DNA from: a virus
Direction: 5' to 3' (one strand)
DNA length: 27,051 nucleotides
Virus record (IMG/VR): IMGVR_UViG_3300009170_000540
Location: 1 to 27,051 of that record
Shown: positions 13,527 to 20,053 of the stretch, one piece after another
Layout of the letters: every line of letters starts with the position of its first letter
Numbering within the stretch: position 1 is the first letter of the stretch
Notes under the pieces: generated by a model
What the model was told of the DNA's origin: nothing
The model's database searches: none
The model's input: only the letters and a program-made list of their open reading frames with translations
Program-made: the position numbers and the translations under genes

Positions 13527-14312
13527 ATGAAATTTCATAATTTTTACGTAGAACTGGTAAAGAAAGATTTAGTTCCTGACTCATTTCTATCTTTTGGTAA
13601 ATTTATGTTACCCGAGGGTGGCTATTGTAGTAGGAATACACAACATAATGCATTAATTGGAAAGAAATTAAATTTGCCTTTTGATAACTGTTTATTTGAA
13701 TGGATAACAGAGACCGAAAAACTTTCAATATGTATGCATGCGCGACATGTGAAAGTTATTTCTAAAGAGACAGGAGACATCCTCGAAACAATCGGGTTAC
13801 AGGCATATTTCAAAAATCCTGTAAATAATATATGGAAGATGTATCCACCTATTTTTATAGTAAGAGAACCTTGGTCTTTAGGCATAGTAGATGGTAGACA
13901 TCTTGTAAATGTAAAGTATGAAGACATAAAATATAATGGTAAGTCTGAGCTCGTTAGCGCATTGTTCTCACCGATACTAGAAGTGTTAAATATTCTTTCG
14001 TGTGCTAACGTTAAGACAGAAAGACATCCCAAACGACGACATCCAGTAAATGCCTTACCAATGGATGATTATTGGTTACTTAAAGTAGAGAGAAAAGCTA
14101 AGACTTATTCGGCAAAAGGAGGAACGCATCGTTCACCCAGAGAACATGCAAGGAGAGGCCACGATCATACATACCACACCAAAAATGGACCTATTACGCT
14201 GTGGTTAAATGATATTATAGTTAATCCTGGTGTCGGTGGCGTTATATCGAAGGAGTATGTAATCGCTAAACCTAAGTCTGAGGCTATGAAAAGTAATAGT
14301 ACCATTAACTAA
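13527..14312 (+). CDS. Phage conserved hypothetical protein, 261 aa
   Basis: ATG 13527 follows AAAGGAG. The N-terminal two thirds resemble no domain I know. The C-terminal part has a block seen in many phage hypotheticals, HRSPREHARRGHDHTYHTKN, then a Trp-containing strand (ITLWLNDIIVNPGVGGVISK) and KEY. That H-x-R-R-G-H block with following strands looks like a small domain of its own, possibly metal or nucleic-acid binding. The function of the family is not established. Confidence 0.8.
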   Translation: MKFHNFYVELVKKDLVPDSFLSFGKFMLPEGGYCSRNTQHNALIGKKLNLPFDNCLFEWITETEKLSICMHARHVKVISKETGDILETIGLQAYFKNPVNNIWKMYPPIFIVREPWSLGIVDGRHLVNVKYEDIKYNGKSELVSALFSPILEVLNILSCANVKTERHPKRRHPVNALPMDDYWLLKVERKAKTYSAKGGTHRSPREHARRGHDHTYHTKNGPITLWLNDIIVNPGVGGVISKEYVIAKPKSEAMKSNSTIN

Positions 14313-14361
14313 CAATTGAAAGTCGGTGTACTGTTGTGTTTGGTGGTCCTAACAGATACAC

Positions 14362-14381
14362 GCCGGATAATCGTAACCGGC
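14362..14381 (+). other. Hairpin upstream of the 99-aa gene
   Basis: GCCGG (14362-14366) pairs with CCGGC (14377-14381) around a 10-base loop, within the 89-base gap and 21 bases before the next ATG. No T run follows, so a leader structure is likelier than a terminator. Confidence 0.45.
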
Positions 14382-14401
14382 ATATTCAAAAGGAGATTAA
14401 A

Positions 14402-14701
14402 ATGAGTTATATTTCGCAAGATAAACTTGATGATGCAGAAGTTATTAAGACAATCCCATTACCTCCAGAGGAAACCAACCGTCATAGATTGATTATGGGA
14501 TCATTGAAAGAACAGCAAGATATTCTTTATAACATGTTAGCAAGACTTTCAGAAGATTCTTATAGGATACGTATGGACGAATGGAATCTTATTGCTCAAA
14601 AGTTTGGTTATAAAAACATGACTGATCTAGAGGCAGATGGATATCAATTAGTAATTCAATATGCACGTTATTGTGTAGAATTAAGGACTGCTAGTAAATA
14701 A
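14402..14701 (+). CDS. Hypothetical protein, 99 aa
   Basis: ATG 14402 has AAAAGGAG at 14389-14396; a GTG at 14336 in frame would lie before the hairpin and is not supported. The product is helical and acidic (MSYISQDKLDDAEVIKTIPL, then MGSLKEQQDILYNMLARLSE). It is followed by a structured gap. Function unknown. Confidence 0.75.
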   Translation: MSYISQDKLDDAEVIKTIPLPPEETNRHRLIMGSLKEQQDILYNMLARLSEDSYRIRMDEWNLIAQKFGYKNMTDLEADGYQLVIQYARYCVELRTASK

Positions 14702-14705
14702 ACAA

Positions 14706-14838
14706 TGGGACCGGTGAGAAAACAAAACCGATTTGCCAATGCCGGGCAATATTCAATAATTGGCGGGGTGTAAGAGATTGGATCTGTTACCGGATTCAAA
14801 TTGGGAACACCCTCTCAGTCGAAAGACAGCCGGTCCCA
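14706..14838 (+). ncRNA. Structured RNA, three-way junction
   Basis: A closing stem of 9 perfect pairs joins TGGGACCGG (14706-14714) to CCGGTCCCA (14830-14838). Inside it, GCCAAT (14735-14740) pairs with ATTGGC (14759-14764), and GGGGTGT (14765-14771) pairs with ACACCCT (14807-14813; the outer pair is G-T). The two inner stems are adjacent and could stack. No frame codes through the region. It is either a small RNA or the leader of the gene at 14892. Confidence 0.7.
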
Positions 14839-14846
14839 CCCTTTAA

Positions 14847-14870
14847 AATAGGAGGTGTAACATGAAGTAG
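14847..14870 (+). promoter_or_regulatory. Strong ribosome binding site with two-codon mini-ORF
   Basis: AGGAGGT at 14850-14856 is spaced ideally from ATG 14862, but the frame reads ATG-AAG-TAG and stops at 14870. GAGGT (14852-14856) can also pair with ACCTC at 14873-14877. It sits between the structured RNA and the start of the next gene at 14892, so it may be a ribosome-loading or attenuation site. Confidence 0.5.
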
Positions 14871-14891
14871 GTACCTCAAACGGAGCTATTC

Positions 14892-15182
14892 ATGTCTCGG
14901 TATTACGTAAATAAAAAGTTTCGAATTAAGCGAATTCGTTATATTTATGACGATATGCGGCCATTCGAAAGAAATGAATGGAGAAGGCGTCTTGATAAGT
15001 ATTGGCGATCTGCTTCTTTTCCTTGTGATTTCTCTAAGTCTCCATCTAGGTGGAATAGTCTTCACAGTACAAGACCAGCAAGACGTAAGGAATATAAGTT
15101 TCTCGCAAGTATTGATCTGGCTAATGCAGACTATCCTTTTAACTGGCCTGACTACCGTAAGCCTAATATATACTATTGGTGA
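14892..15182 (+). CDS. Basic, aromatic-rich protein, 96 aa
   Basis: ATG 14892 follows CGGAG at 14881-14885. The product is highly basic in its first 65 residues (KKFRIKRIRYIYDDMRPFER, RNEWRRRLDKYW), then richer in Tyr, Trp and Pro (YPFNWPDYRKPNIYYW). This suggests nucleic acid binding, but I do not recognise it. Its leader holds the three-way RNA structure and the mini-ORF, so translation is likely regulated. Confidence 0.7.
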   Translation: MSRYYVNKKFRIKRIRYIYDDMRPFERNEWRRRLDKYWRSASFPCDFSKSPSRWNSLHSTRPARRKEYKFLASIDLANADYPFNWPDYRKPNIYYW

Positions 15183-15203
15183 ATAATTTGGAGAGTTTAA
15201 ATT

Positions 15204-15440
15204 ATGATGTATGCATCACTTATTGGACCTCTTAATGGAATTTATTATCCATTACCTTTTGAAGATGACACTAAAAATCGTATTGCATTAAATACCTCCC
15301 GTCTTAAAAGTCTTTGGTGTTCTATTTATAATGAAGAAGAAACTAACACATGTATCCTAAAATATGGTGGATTTAAATTACCTGAGTTTTATGCTAATGA
15401 ACTAGACTATGATACTTATGTAGTTAGTCTTGTGAGGTGA
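15204..15440 (+). CDS. Hypothetical protein, 78 aa
   Basis: ATG 15204 (with a second ATG at 15207) follows GGAGAG at 15190-15195. The product starts MMYASLIGPLNGIYYPLPFE and contains no membrane segment or known motif. The stop lies just before the ATG of the helix-turn-helix gene. Confidence 0.65.
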   Translation: MMYASLIGPLNGIYYPLPFEDDTKNRIALNTSRLKSLWCSIYNEEETNTCILKYGGFKLPEFYANELDYDTYVVSLVR

Positions 15441-15442
15441 TT

Positions 15443-15718
15443 ATGATTATAAATTGCGAATCATTAAAACTTCCAGATCATACGCTATTAAGTTTGAAAG
15501 ACTTAATGGAGATTTTAGAAATAAAGAGGACTACTCTGTTGTCTAGAGTTCACAGAGGCAAATTTCCTAAACCTGATACAAGTTTAGAAGCGCTCTCTCG
15601 TAAGTGTAAAAAAGGTGCTGGTGTTGATTATCCTAGAGTAAAAATGTATGGAGATATTTCACATCGAATGTATTGGAGAGTAGGTACTATTAAGCAATGG
15701 CTAAAGGAGAACAAATGA
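15443..15718 (+). CDS. Helix-turn-helix DNA-binding protein (AlpA/MerR-like)
   Basis: A 91-aa protein whose sequence SLKDLMEILEIKRTTLLSRV, then HRGKFPKPD, matches the winged helix-turn-helix of AlpA/excisionase-type regulators. The second block YWRVGTIKQWLKENK matches the usual rYWr..tI..WL ending. It probably regulates phage promoters. ATG 15443 is chosen because GAGG at 15434-15437 lies 5 bases upstream; a GTG at 15437 overlaps that site. Confidence 0.75.
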   Translation: MIINCESLKLPDHTLLSLKDLMEILEIKRTTLLSRVHRGKFPKPDTSLEALSRKCKKGAGVDYPRVKMYGDISHRMYWRVGTIKQWLKENK

Positions 15719-15996
15719 GTACTAAAGAACATTATGACCGTGAAGGTGAAAAAGAAGCAGCTGCGCTTAGCACAGTCTCAGCAAAGCAAAACGAAAGCAG
15801 GGCAAAGGAACTCGACCATTTGCGCCTTGAGCTGGCGGAGGCGCGGCGATTGCTAAACAGCGGCACGATTCGGCTGGTGGTTCGGGACGGGAGCGGGCAA
15901 GTTGGATTCATGCTGTGGACGGAGATTGATCTCCGTACGTGCATCGCGGAGGCCATCGACGCCGCTATGGTCGAGCCGAAGGAGGTACCGAAATGA
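15715..15996 (+). CDS. Coiled-coil protein, chimeric composition, 93 aa
   Basis: ATG 15715 follows AAAGGAG and overlaps the previous stop (ATGA). The first 20 or so codons are AT-rich like the flanking phage genes, then base composition changes to GC-rich within the gene. A coiled-coil segment (RAKELDHLRLELAEARRLLN) is followed by a beta-like region (IRLVVRDGSGQVGFMLW) and ends VEPKEVPK. The coiled coil and the EVPK ending recur in the next gene. Function unknown. Confidence 0.65.
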   Translation: MSTKEHYDREGEKEAAALSTVSAKQNESRAKELDHLRLELAEARRLLNSGTIRLVVRDGSGQVGFMLWTEIDLRTCIAEAIDAAMVEPKEVPK

Positions 15997-16310
15997 TCCC
16001 GCACGAAGAAGCAGGCGAGAGCCCTATGGAGGTGTTTCGTGAACTCGACCGCCTGCGCCGCGAAGTCGAAGGGTGGAAAGAAGACGCCCACCGTCAGTTC
16101 GGCAACCGCGATTACTGGAAGGCTCAATATGACGCGAAGCAGGTCGAGCTGGCGGGGCTGCGGGAGTTGATGCGAAAAATACGCCCATATCTGACTCAGT
16201 GGAATAAGGAAGGGCTGAGCTCCACACCAATTCCACCGGATCCAGACACAGAATTCGGCAAACTGGTGATCGCCATCGACGTCGCTATTGCCGAGGAGGT
16301 GCCGAAGTGA
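15993..16310 (+). CDS. Coiled-coil protein, 105 aa, GC-rich
   Basis: ATG 15993 overlaps the previous stop and uses the GGAGG that also codes for the KEV of the previous C-terminus. Coiled-coil region FRELDRLRREVEGWKEDAHR resembles the neighbouring genes (ELDHLRLELAEARR, ERDRLRRDCKDFET). The ending IAEEVPK resembles the previous gene's. It lies entirely in the GC-rich island. Function unknown. Confidence 0.65.
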   Translation: MIPHEEAGESPMEVFRELDRLRREVEGWKEDAHRQFGNRDYWKAQYDAKQVELAGLRELMRKIRPYLTQWNKEGLSSTPIPPDPDTEFGKLVIAIDVAIAEEVPK

Positions 16311-16447
16311 AACGTGCGCTGCTATGGGATATTTTCGGGTTTGTAGCGTTAACCGTTGCGGTCATTAGCGACGAGGTTGGCTGGCTTGCGGTCGGCATGT
16401 GCTGCTTTCTGCGGGCGGATATTCTGCGTCTGGAGGTGCTGAAGTGA
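16307..16447 (+). CDS. Small membrane protein, 46 aa, GTG start
   Basis: GTG 16307 overlaps the previous stop (GTGA), with GGAGG at 16295-16299 in front. Two short hydrophobic stretches are visible, residues about 5-20 (LLWDIFGFVALTVAVI) and 25-34 (GWLAVGMCCF). The C-terminus RLEVLK and the stop/start junction repeat the pattern of the two previous genes. GC-rich throughout. Confidence 0.6.
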   Translation: MKRALLWDIFGFVALTVAVISDEVGWLAVGMCCFLRADILRLEVLK

Positions 16448-16962
16448 GCGACACAATCCCAACGACGTTCACGGTGCCGCTCGTTGACTTCACCAGACTG
16501 GCGGCAGAGCGCGACCGCCTGCGCCGCGACTGCAAGGATTTCGAGACTACTAACGAATTCCTGAACGAACGCATCAACGACTTGTACCGCGAGCTGGCGG
16601 AGTACAAATCCACTGCGCCATTATGCGCCAAACATCAGCCGACTGGAGGTAGTAGGGCAACGTGCCTGGTGTGCGCATTAATTGAAAATAATGCTTCATT
16701 GTCTCGTATTGATTATATTTGTGGCCCTCCAAATGAAATGGAAGTAAGTGGTTATGATGTTCATTGCGAACCTGAGCTAGTCATTAAAAATGTCGAAAGA
16801 TTAGTTGATGAACTTCGTAGGGAACGTGAATGCCAAGAAGCTTTCGCCAAACGCATTATGGGCGAAGAAAGATTTGATATGTCGCCCTGCCAAGCGCATC
16901 CGTTGCAATTAGTGGAGGAATACCTGAATGAAAAGATACAGGCGATTCGTTTTGTTGAATGA
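16444..16962 (+). CDS. Mosaic coiled-coil protein, 172 aa
   Basis: GTG 16444 overlaps the previous stop and follows GGAGG. The first 75 or so residues, with coiled coil AERDRLRRDCKDFETTNEFL, are encoded in GC-rich DNA. From about residue 80 the DNA becomes AT-rich and the protein changes character, with Cys pairs (CAKH, CLVC) near the junction and a second helical region (NVERLVDELRRERECQEAFA). This looks like a fusion of an acquired N-terminus with a resident C-terminus. The frame is intact. Function unknown. Confidence 0.65.
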   Translation: MSDTIPTTFTVPLVDFTRLAAERDRLRRDCKDFETTNEFLNERINDLYRELAEYKSTAPLCAKHQPTGGSRATCLVCALIENNASLSRIDYICGPPNEMEVSGYDVHCEPELVIKNVERLVDELRRERECQEAFAKRIMGEERFDMSPCQAHPLQLVEEYLNEKIQAIRFVE

Positions 16963-17146
16963 ATTCGGGAGAGGTCTTCATTACGTTCAAGGAACGCTTA
17001 TCTGGCGGAAACCGACGTCTTGGGAGGCTCTTGAGAATTTGACAAGTTTCCAAACGCGAAAAGAAGCAATTGAGAGCATGACTGCTTGGGGTCTGCGACT
17101 AGAAGTTGCCAGTGTTGAATTGACGTTTTACAGAGACGACAAATGA
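16928..17146 (+). CDS. Hypothetical protein, 72 aa
   Basis: ATG 16928 follows GTGGAGGAA and overlaps the previous gene by 35 bases. The product is basic at the N-terminus (MKRYRRFVLLNEFGRGLHYV) with a predicted sheet and one helix (TRKEAIESMTAWG). No family recognised. It is the last gene before tRNA-Lys. Confidence 0.65.
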   Translation: MKRYRRFVLLNEFGRGLHYVQGTLIWRKPTSWEALENLTSFQTRKEAIESMTAWGLRLEVASVELTFYRDDK

Positions 17147-17168
17147 GAACCGTGCCAGATTGATAGTT

Positions 17169-17244
17169 GAGGCCATAGCTCAGTCGGTAGAGCATCGGAC
17201 TTTTAATCCGTTGGTCGAGAGTTCGAATCTCTCTGGCCTCACCA
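17169..17244 (+). tRNA. tRNA-Lys(UUU)
   Basis: Complete cloverleaf: acceptor GAGGCCA (17169-17175) with TGGCCTC (17234-17240), anticodon loop CTTTTAA giving UUU, T arm with GTTCGAATC, discriminator A and encoded CCA (17242-17244). The codon AAA is frequent in this AT-rich genome, so the gene probably supplements the host pool. The outermost anticodon-stem pair is a T-T mismatch. Confidence 0.97.
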
Positions 17245-17263
17245 TTTTAAGAGAAAATCACTT

Positions 17264-17518
17264 ATGATTAGATGTAGATTCTATGCAAATAAAGATGATT
17301 GGCGTCCTGTTAAATGGCCTATTAAACATCCTTGTTGGTGTACTGGCTATAGTGATGAACACTCTATAATTGTTGCATATGCCGACAATGAAGAGGAAAT
17401 TTTAAGAAATTGGCCGGAAGCAGTTAAATTAGATTCAACGGAAGTTACTGAATATAAATTCAGTGAAAGATTTCCTCGTCCTGAATGGTTAAAGGAACGT
17501 AATAATTTTGGAGGTTAA
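17264..17518 (+). CDS. Conserved phage hypothetical protein, 84 aa
   Basis: ATG 17264, with only weak purines upstream. The sequence has the layout of a recurrent phage hypothetical: DDWRPVKWPIKHPCWCTGY, then IIVAYADNEEEILRNWPEA and FSERFPRPEWL. The conserved Trp and Pro residues suggest a small compact fold. No role is known. Its stop lies at the ribosome binding site of the next gene. Confidence 0.75.
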   Translation: MIRCRFYANKDDWRPVKWPIKHPCWCTGYSDEHSIIVAYADNEEEILRNWPEAVKLDSTEVTEYKFSERFPRPEWLKERNNFGG

Positions 17519-17519
17519 C

Positions 17520-18176
17520 GTGAGAATTTTAGGAATTTTGTTATGTTTGTTCGCTGCGAACGTGCAGGCACAGATGGTTGAAGTAGAATGGACTTGGCCT
17601 GTAAGTTATACAACAGGAGAAGCAATGCCCTTAGAGGATCTACAAGGTATTGTCTTAGAGAATGGTCCTTGTAATAGTACAGGAACAGGATTGGTATCCA
17701 TTGATGGTTTTATCATTGTTCCTCCTCCCGCTGTTCGTGCTACATTCCCTACTACACGTCTAGGAGAAGCTTGCTTAAGAGCGTATGTAACGACTAAATT
17801 GGGATTTAATAGTAATAGTGTATTTGTTCCGTATACAATCCCTGAAGAGCCTGCTGCAGATCCAAATGCTCCTGGGATTGTCAGAATCTCAATTGTATGG
17901 CCTGTATCCACTAGAAAAGTTGTTGGCAGGTTAGTAGCTGGTGCAATGACTACGGATAATTATGTGTATAGAAAAGCTACTACTACCAAGGGTTATATTG
18001 TCCTAGGTCGCGTTGCAGTAGGTTCCGAGTGTTCTTGTGAAGAAGGCTTTGATGCAGCTTGGCCAGCAGGAGCAGGGCAGTATTGTGATGTTGGCGGAAA
18101 TATTAATCTAGGAAGCACGAGCATTGTTCCTAATGGTACTGCATTTCCATCGGAGTCTTGGACAAGGTGTGATTAA
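17520..18176 (+). CDS. Secreted fibronectin/Ig-like phage protein, 218 aa
   Basis: GTG 17520 follows GGAGGT at 17510-17515. A signal peptide is clear: MRILGILLCLFAANVQAQ, cleavage likely after AQA or nearby. The mature part starts with a beta-sandwich pattern (VEVEWTWPVSYTTG ... FVPYTIPEEP) like the secreted protein at 18922 (AVVRWTDPTTNVDG ... SKLVEEP). The C-terminal region has a cluster of Cys (CSCEEGFDAAWPAGAGQYCD), compatible with disulfides in the periplasm. Virion surface, periplasmic or host-envelope roles are all open. Confidence 0.7.
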   Translation: MRILGILLCLFAANVQAQMVEVEWTWPVSYTTGEAMPLEDLQGIVLENGPCNSTGTGLVSIDGFIIVPPPAVRATFPTTRLGEACLRAYVTTKLGFNSNSVFVPYTIPEEPAADPNAPGIVRISIVWPVSTRKVVGRLVAGAMTTDNYVYRKATTTKGYIVLGRVAVGSECSCEEGFDAAWPAGAGQYCDVGGNINLGSTSIVPNGTAFPSESWTRCD

Positions 18177-18179
18177 TTT

Positions 18180-18485
18180 GTGAGACCTAATCTGACAGCA
18201 ATCATTTATGACAAGAGAGGGCGTGTTCTTTCTATAGGTAAAAACTCCTATGTTAAAACACACCCTCTTCAAGTCAAATATGCGATACGAATGAAAAAGG
18301 AACATAGTATCTACTTACACGCTGAGATACATGCAATTACAAGATGTACATATTTAGAGCGTGCGCATAAGATTGTAATTACTAGAGTTAATCGTAAAGG
18401 GGATTTCATGAATGCTAAGCCATGTGATATTTGCATGGCAGCGATCAGTGAAACACCTATCAAACATATAGAGTATACAACATGA
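18180..18485 (+). CDS. Cytidine/dCMP deaminase-family protein, 101 aa
   Basis: Zinc-dependent deaminase fold with H47-A-E49 (YLHAEIHAI) and C82-x2-C85 (KPCDICMAAI), the zinc ligands and catalytic Glu of the family. At 101 aa it is shorter than typical dCMP deaminases, but matches a short phage version. The likely role is conversion of cytosine to uracil nucleotides, which would complement the phage reductase in dNTP supply; the exact substrate is not visible. GTG 18180 is the start; its ribosome binding site is weak. Confidence 0.85.
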   Translation: MRPNLTAIIYDKRGRVLSIGKNSYVKTHPLQVKYAIRMKKEHSIYLHAEIHAITRCTYLERAHKIVITRVNRKGDFMNAKPCDICMAAISETPIKHIEYTT

Positions 18486-18856
18486 GCAAATTTTTTCATC
18501 ACGACGGCGAAGTGTTCGTTATTCTTAAGCCTGCTCCTTGGCTTCTTAATAGTAGGACAATCAAGGGAATTTACAATCGTGGAGATACTTTTGTTGCTAA
18601 TCTGAACACAGGTGAACTCCTTGTTTGGAAGAATAAACAGAAGGTAGAGCCTAGGTTGTATTATCAGCCGGATCATCGTAAGAGTGTTAGATTAAGTGAT
18701 GATCTCTCTGTGGCAATCATTCAAATTAAAGATCAATTTGCTTTGGGCAATATCTATGGAAAGCTTTGGTATACTAATAAAGAAGGAATTCGTTCTTGGA
18801 TTCATTCAGAAGGTAAACTAGAAAGCTTCTTAGAAAATATTAAAAGAGCACTATAA
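18482..18856 (+). CDS. Hypothetical protein, 124 aa
   Basis: Overlaps the deaminase stop (ATGA). Beta-rich, with repeated charged turns (FFHHDGEVFVILKPAPWLLN, then NTGELLVWKNKQKVEPRLYY). No known domain. Co-translated with the deaminase, but no functional link is visible. Confidence 0.7.
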   Translation: MSKFFHHDGEVFVILKPAPWLLNSRTIKGIYNRGDTFVANLNTGELLVWKNKQKVEPRLYYQPDHRKSVRLSDDLSVAIIQIKDQFALGNIYGKLWYTNKEGIRSWIHSEGKLESFLENIKRAL

Positions 18857-18863
18857 GCGATAC

Positions 18864-18921
18864 ATCTCGCCATTTACAGAATAATTAAGATAAAAGTTAA
18901 CTTCGTTTAAATGAGCGAGAT
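18864..18921 (+). promoter_or_regulatory. Stem pairing directly against a start codon
   Basis: ATCTCGC (18864-18870) is the exact complement of GCGAGAT (18915-18921), which ends immediately before ATG 18922 and contains the only purine-rich ribosome binding region. The loop is AT-rich. If formed, it would hide the start of the secreted Ig-like protein. Confidence 0.5.
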
Positions 18922-19740
18922 ATGAAAAAGACAGGCTTTGTAGTTTTAATGTTAACGTCCTTTAGCGTATTTGGGGGATCCGCAGTTGTTCGTTGGACTG
19001 ACCCTACTACTAACGTAGATGGTACAGCTATTCCTACAACTGGTCCAGGATCCCTTGTCTCTTCCAGAGTACGCTGGGGAACATGTTTAGCAGGTAATCT
19101 CTTCGGAGAACAGTTAGGAAGTGTTACGGTAGCAGCACCGGCTACTTCTGCAGAAGTCGCTCCATTAAGTCCAGGGCTGTACTGCTTCAGTGTATTCTCA
19201 AAAAATACTTATAATGTAGAATCAGAATCAAGTCTAGTAGTGTCCAAGTTAGTTGAAGAGCCAAACTTAGCACCAACACTTGCACAGCCAGGTACTCAGT
19301 ATACAGTACGTGGAACAACTGTTTCTTTACAATTATTAGGCCAGGATAGTAATGGTGATGCATTGACTTATTCTGCTGTAGGTGTACCTCCTGGTATTTC
19401 TTTAAGTACAGCAGGTCTGTTTACTGGTATTCCAACAACTGTTGGTTCTTACACTGTTGTTGCTACTGTTGAAGATCCTGCAGGACTTAATGATTCCAAG
19501 TCTTTCACATGGAATGTTACTAATCCTCCTCAGCCGAATCCGCCTGTTGTTACTGTTGAGACATTTGCCTATCAATTGAGCACTAAAAAATTGAATAGAA
19601 TTGTAGGTAGTGTACCTTTAAATACTCCATGCTCTTCTACTGTTAGCCTCAGATTTAATGGTAAAAATTACTATCAAGTCCCAAATACGAGTGTAACTAC
19701 AAATACTAGAATTAAAGCATTTATGGTAGCTTGCGCATAA
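18922..19740 (+). CDS. Secreted Ig-like domain protein, 272 aa
   Basis: Signal peptide MKKTGFVVLMLTSFSVFGGS, then a fibronectin-like beta region (about 20-112) similar to the protein at 17520. Residues about 115-203 form a putative-Ig (He_PIG/cadherin-like) domain with the typical string GDALTYSAVGVPPGISLSTA and the ending GSYTVVATVEDPAGL. A C-terminal region has two Cys (NTPCSS and VACA). Such domains mediate adhesion or decorate surfaces; as a secreted protein made during infection it could act in the periplasm or on the cell surface. The start codon is masked by an upstream stem. Confidence 0.8.
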   Translation: MKKTGFVVLMLTSFSVFGGSAVVRWTDPTTNVDGTAIPTTGPGSLVSSRVRWGTCLAGNLFGEQLGSVTVAAPATSAEVAPLSPGLYCFSVFSKNTYNVESESSLVVSKLVEEPNLAPTLAQPGTQYTVRGTTVSLQLLGQDSNGDALTYSAVGVPPGISLSTAGLFTGIPTTVGSYTVVATVEDPAGLNDSKSFTWNVTNPPQPNPPVVTVETFAYQLSTKKLNRIVGSVPLNTPCSSTVSLRFNGKNYYQVPNTSVTTNTRIKAFMVACA

Positions 19741-19748
19741 TATTAACA

Positions 19749-19833
19749 GCGACTGTGGCGGAACAGGCAGACGCAACGGACTTAAAATCCGTCGGTGAAA
19801 ACCTTGTGGGTTCGATTCCCACCAGTCGCACCA
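19749..19833 (+). tRNA. tRNA-Leu(UAA)
   Basis: Acceptor GCGACTG (19749-19755) pairs with CAGTCGC (19823-19829), then A and encoded CCA. The anticodon stem ACGGA/TCCGT holds the loop CTTAAAA, giving UAA. A long variable arm (CGGTGAAAACCTTG) and GGTTCGATTCC in the T arm fit a class II leucine tRNA of 85 nt. TTA is a common codon here. Confidence 0.96.
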
Positions 19834-19847
19834 CTTTAGAGGTAGAT

Positions 19848-19973
19848 ATGGCTAAGAGAAATTCTCGTTGGAAAGAAGGTAATAAGCGTTATCCAGAAGG
19901 AACTGATCTAAGTAAATATAAGGAAGCAGAAGGTTGGTATAAGGGCGCAAGGGTTTATAAAAAGGCTAAATAA
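19848..19973 (+). CDS. Tiny basic protein, 41 aa
   Basis: ATG 19848 follows AGAGG at 19837-19841. An in-frame extension upstream runs through tRNA-Leu and is not real. The product is Lys- and Tyr-rich (MAKRNSRWKEGNKRYPEGTD) and ends YKKAK; no hydrophobic segment. Function unknown. Confidence 0.55.
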   Translation: MAKRNSRWKEGNKRYPEGTDLSKYKEAEGWYKGARVYKKAK

Positions 19974-19988
19974 TATTTGCGGAAAAAT

Positions 19989-20010
19989 GGGTATCTTATA
20001 TGATATACCC
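19989..20010 (+). other. Intergenic hairpin
   Basis: GGGTAT (19989-19994) pairs with ATACCC (20005-20010) around a 10-base AT-rich loop. No T run follows, so it is not a clear terminator. It marks the left edge of the more GC-rich accessory segment. Confidence 0.4.
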
Positions 20011-20053
20011 TAGCCTACCAACCTTTCCCAATGACAGTCCAATAGGAGGACTT

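Larger units (their letters stand above)
15770..16680. other. GC-rich acquired island spanning four genes
   Basis: A block of clearly higher GC (40 of 60 bases in 15841-15900; 26 of 60 in 15541-15600) with an abrupt return to AT-rich sequence near 16680. Both edges fall inside coding frames that stay open, so the flanking genes are composition chimeras. No integrase, transposase or terminal repeats are visible; homologous or illegitimate recombination with a phage of a GC-rich host is the likeliest origin. Confidence 0.7.

Noticed and set aside
15732-16631. Minus-strand open frames in the GC-rich island
   Set aside because: They mirror plus-strand genes, as expected from GC-rich codon bias, and lack ribosome binding sites or recognisable products.
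19731-19847. In-frame coding extension through tRNA-Leu
   Set aside because: The tRNA is complete and a good ribosome binding site supports the ATG at 19848.
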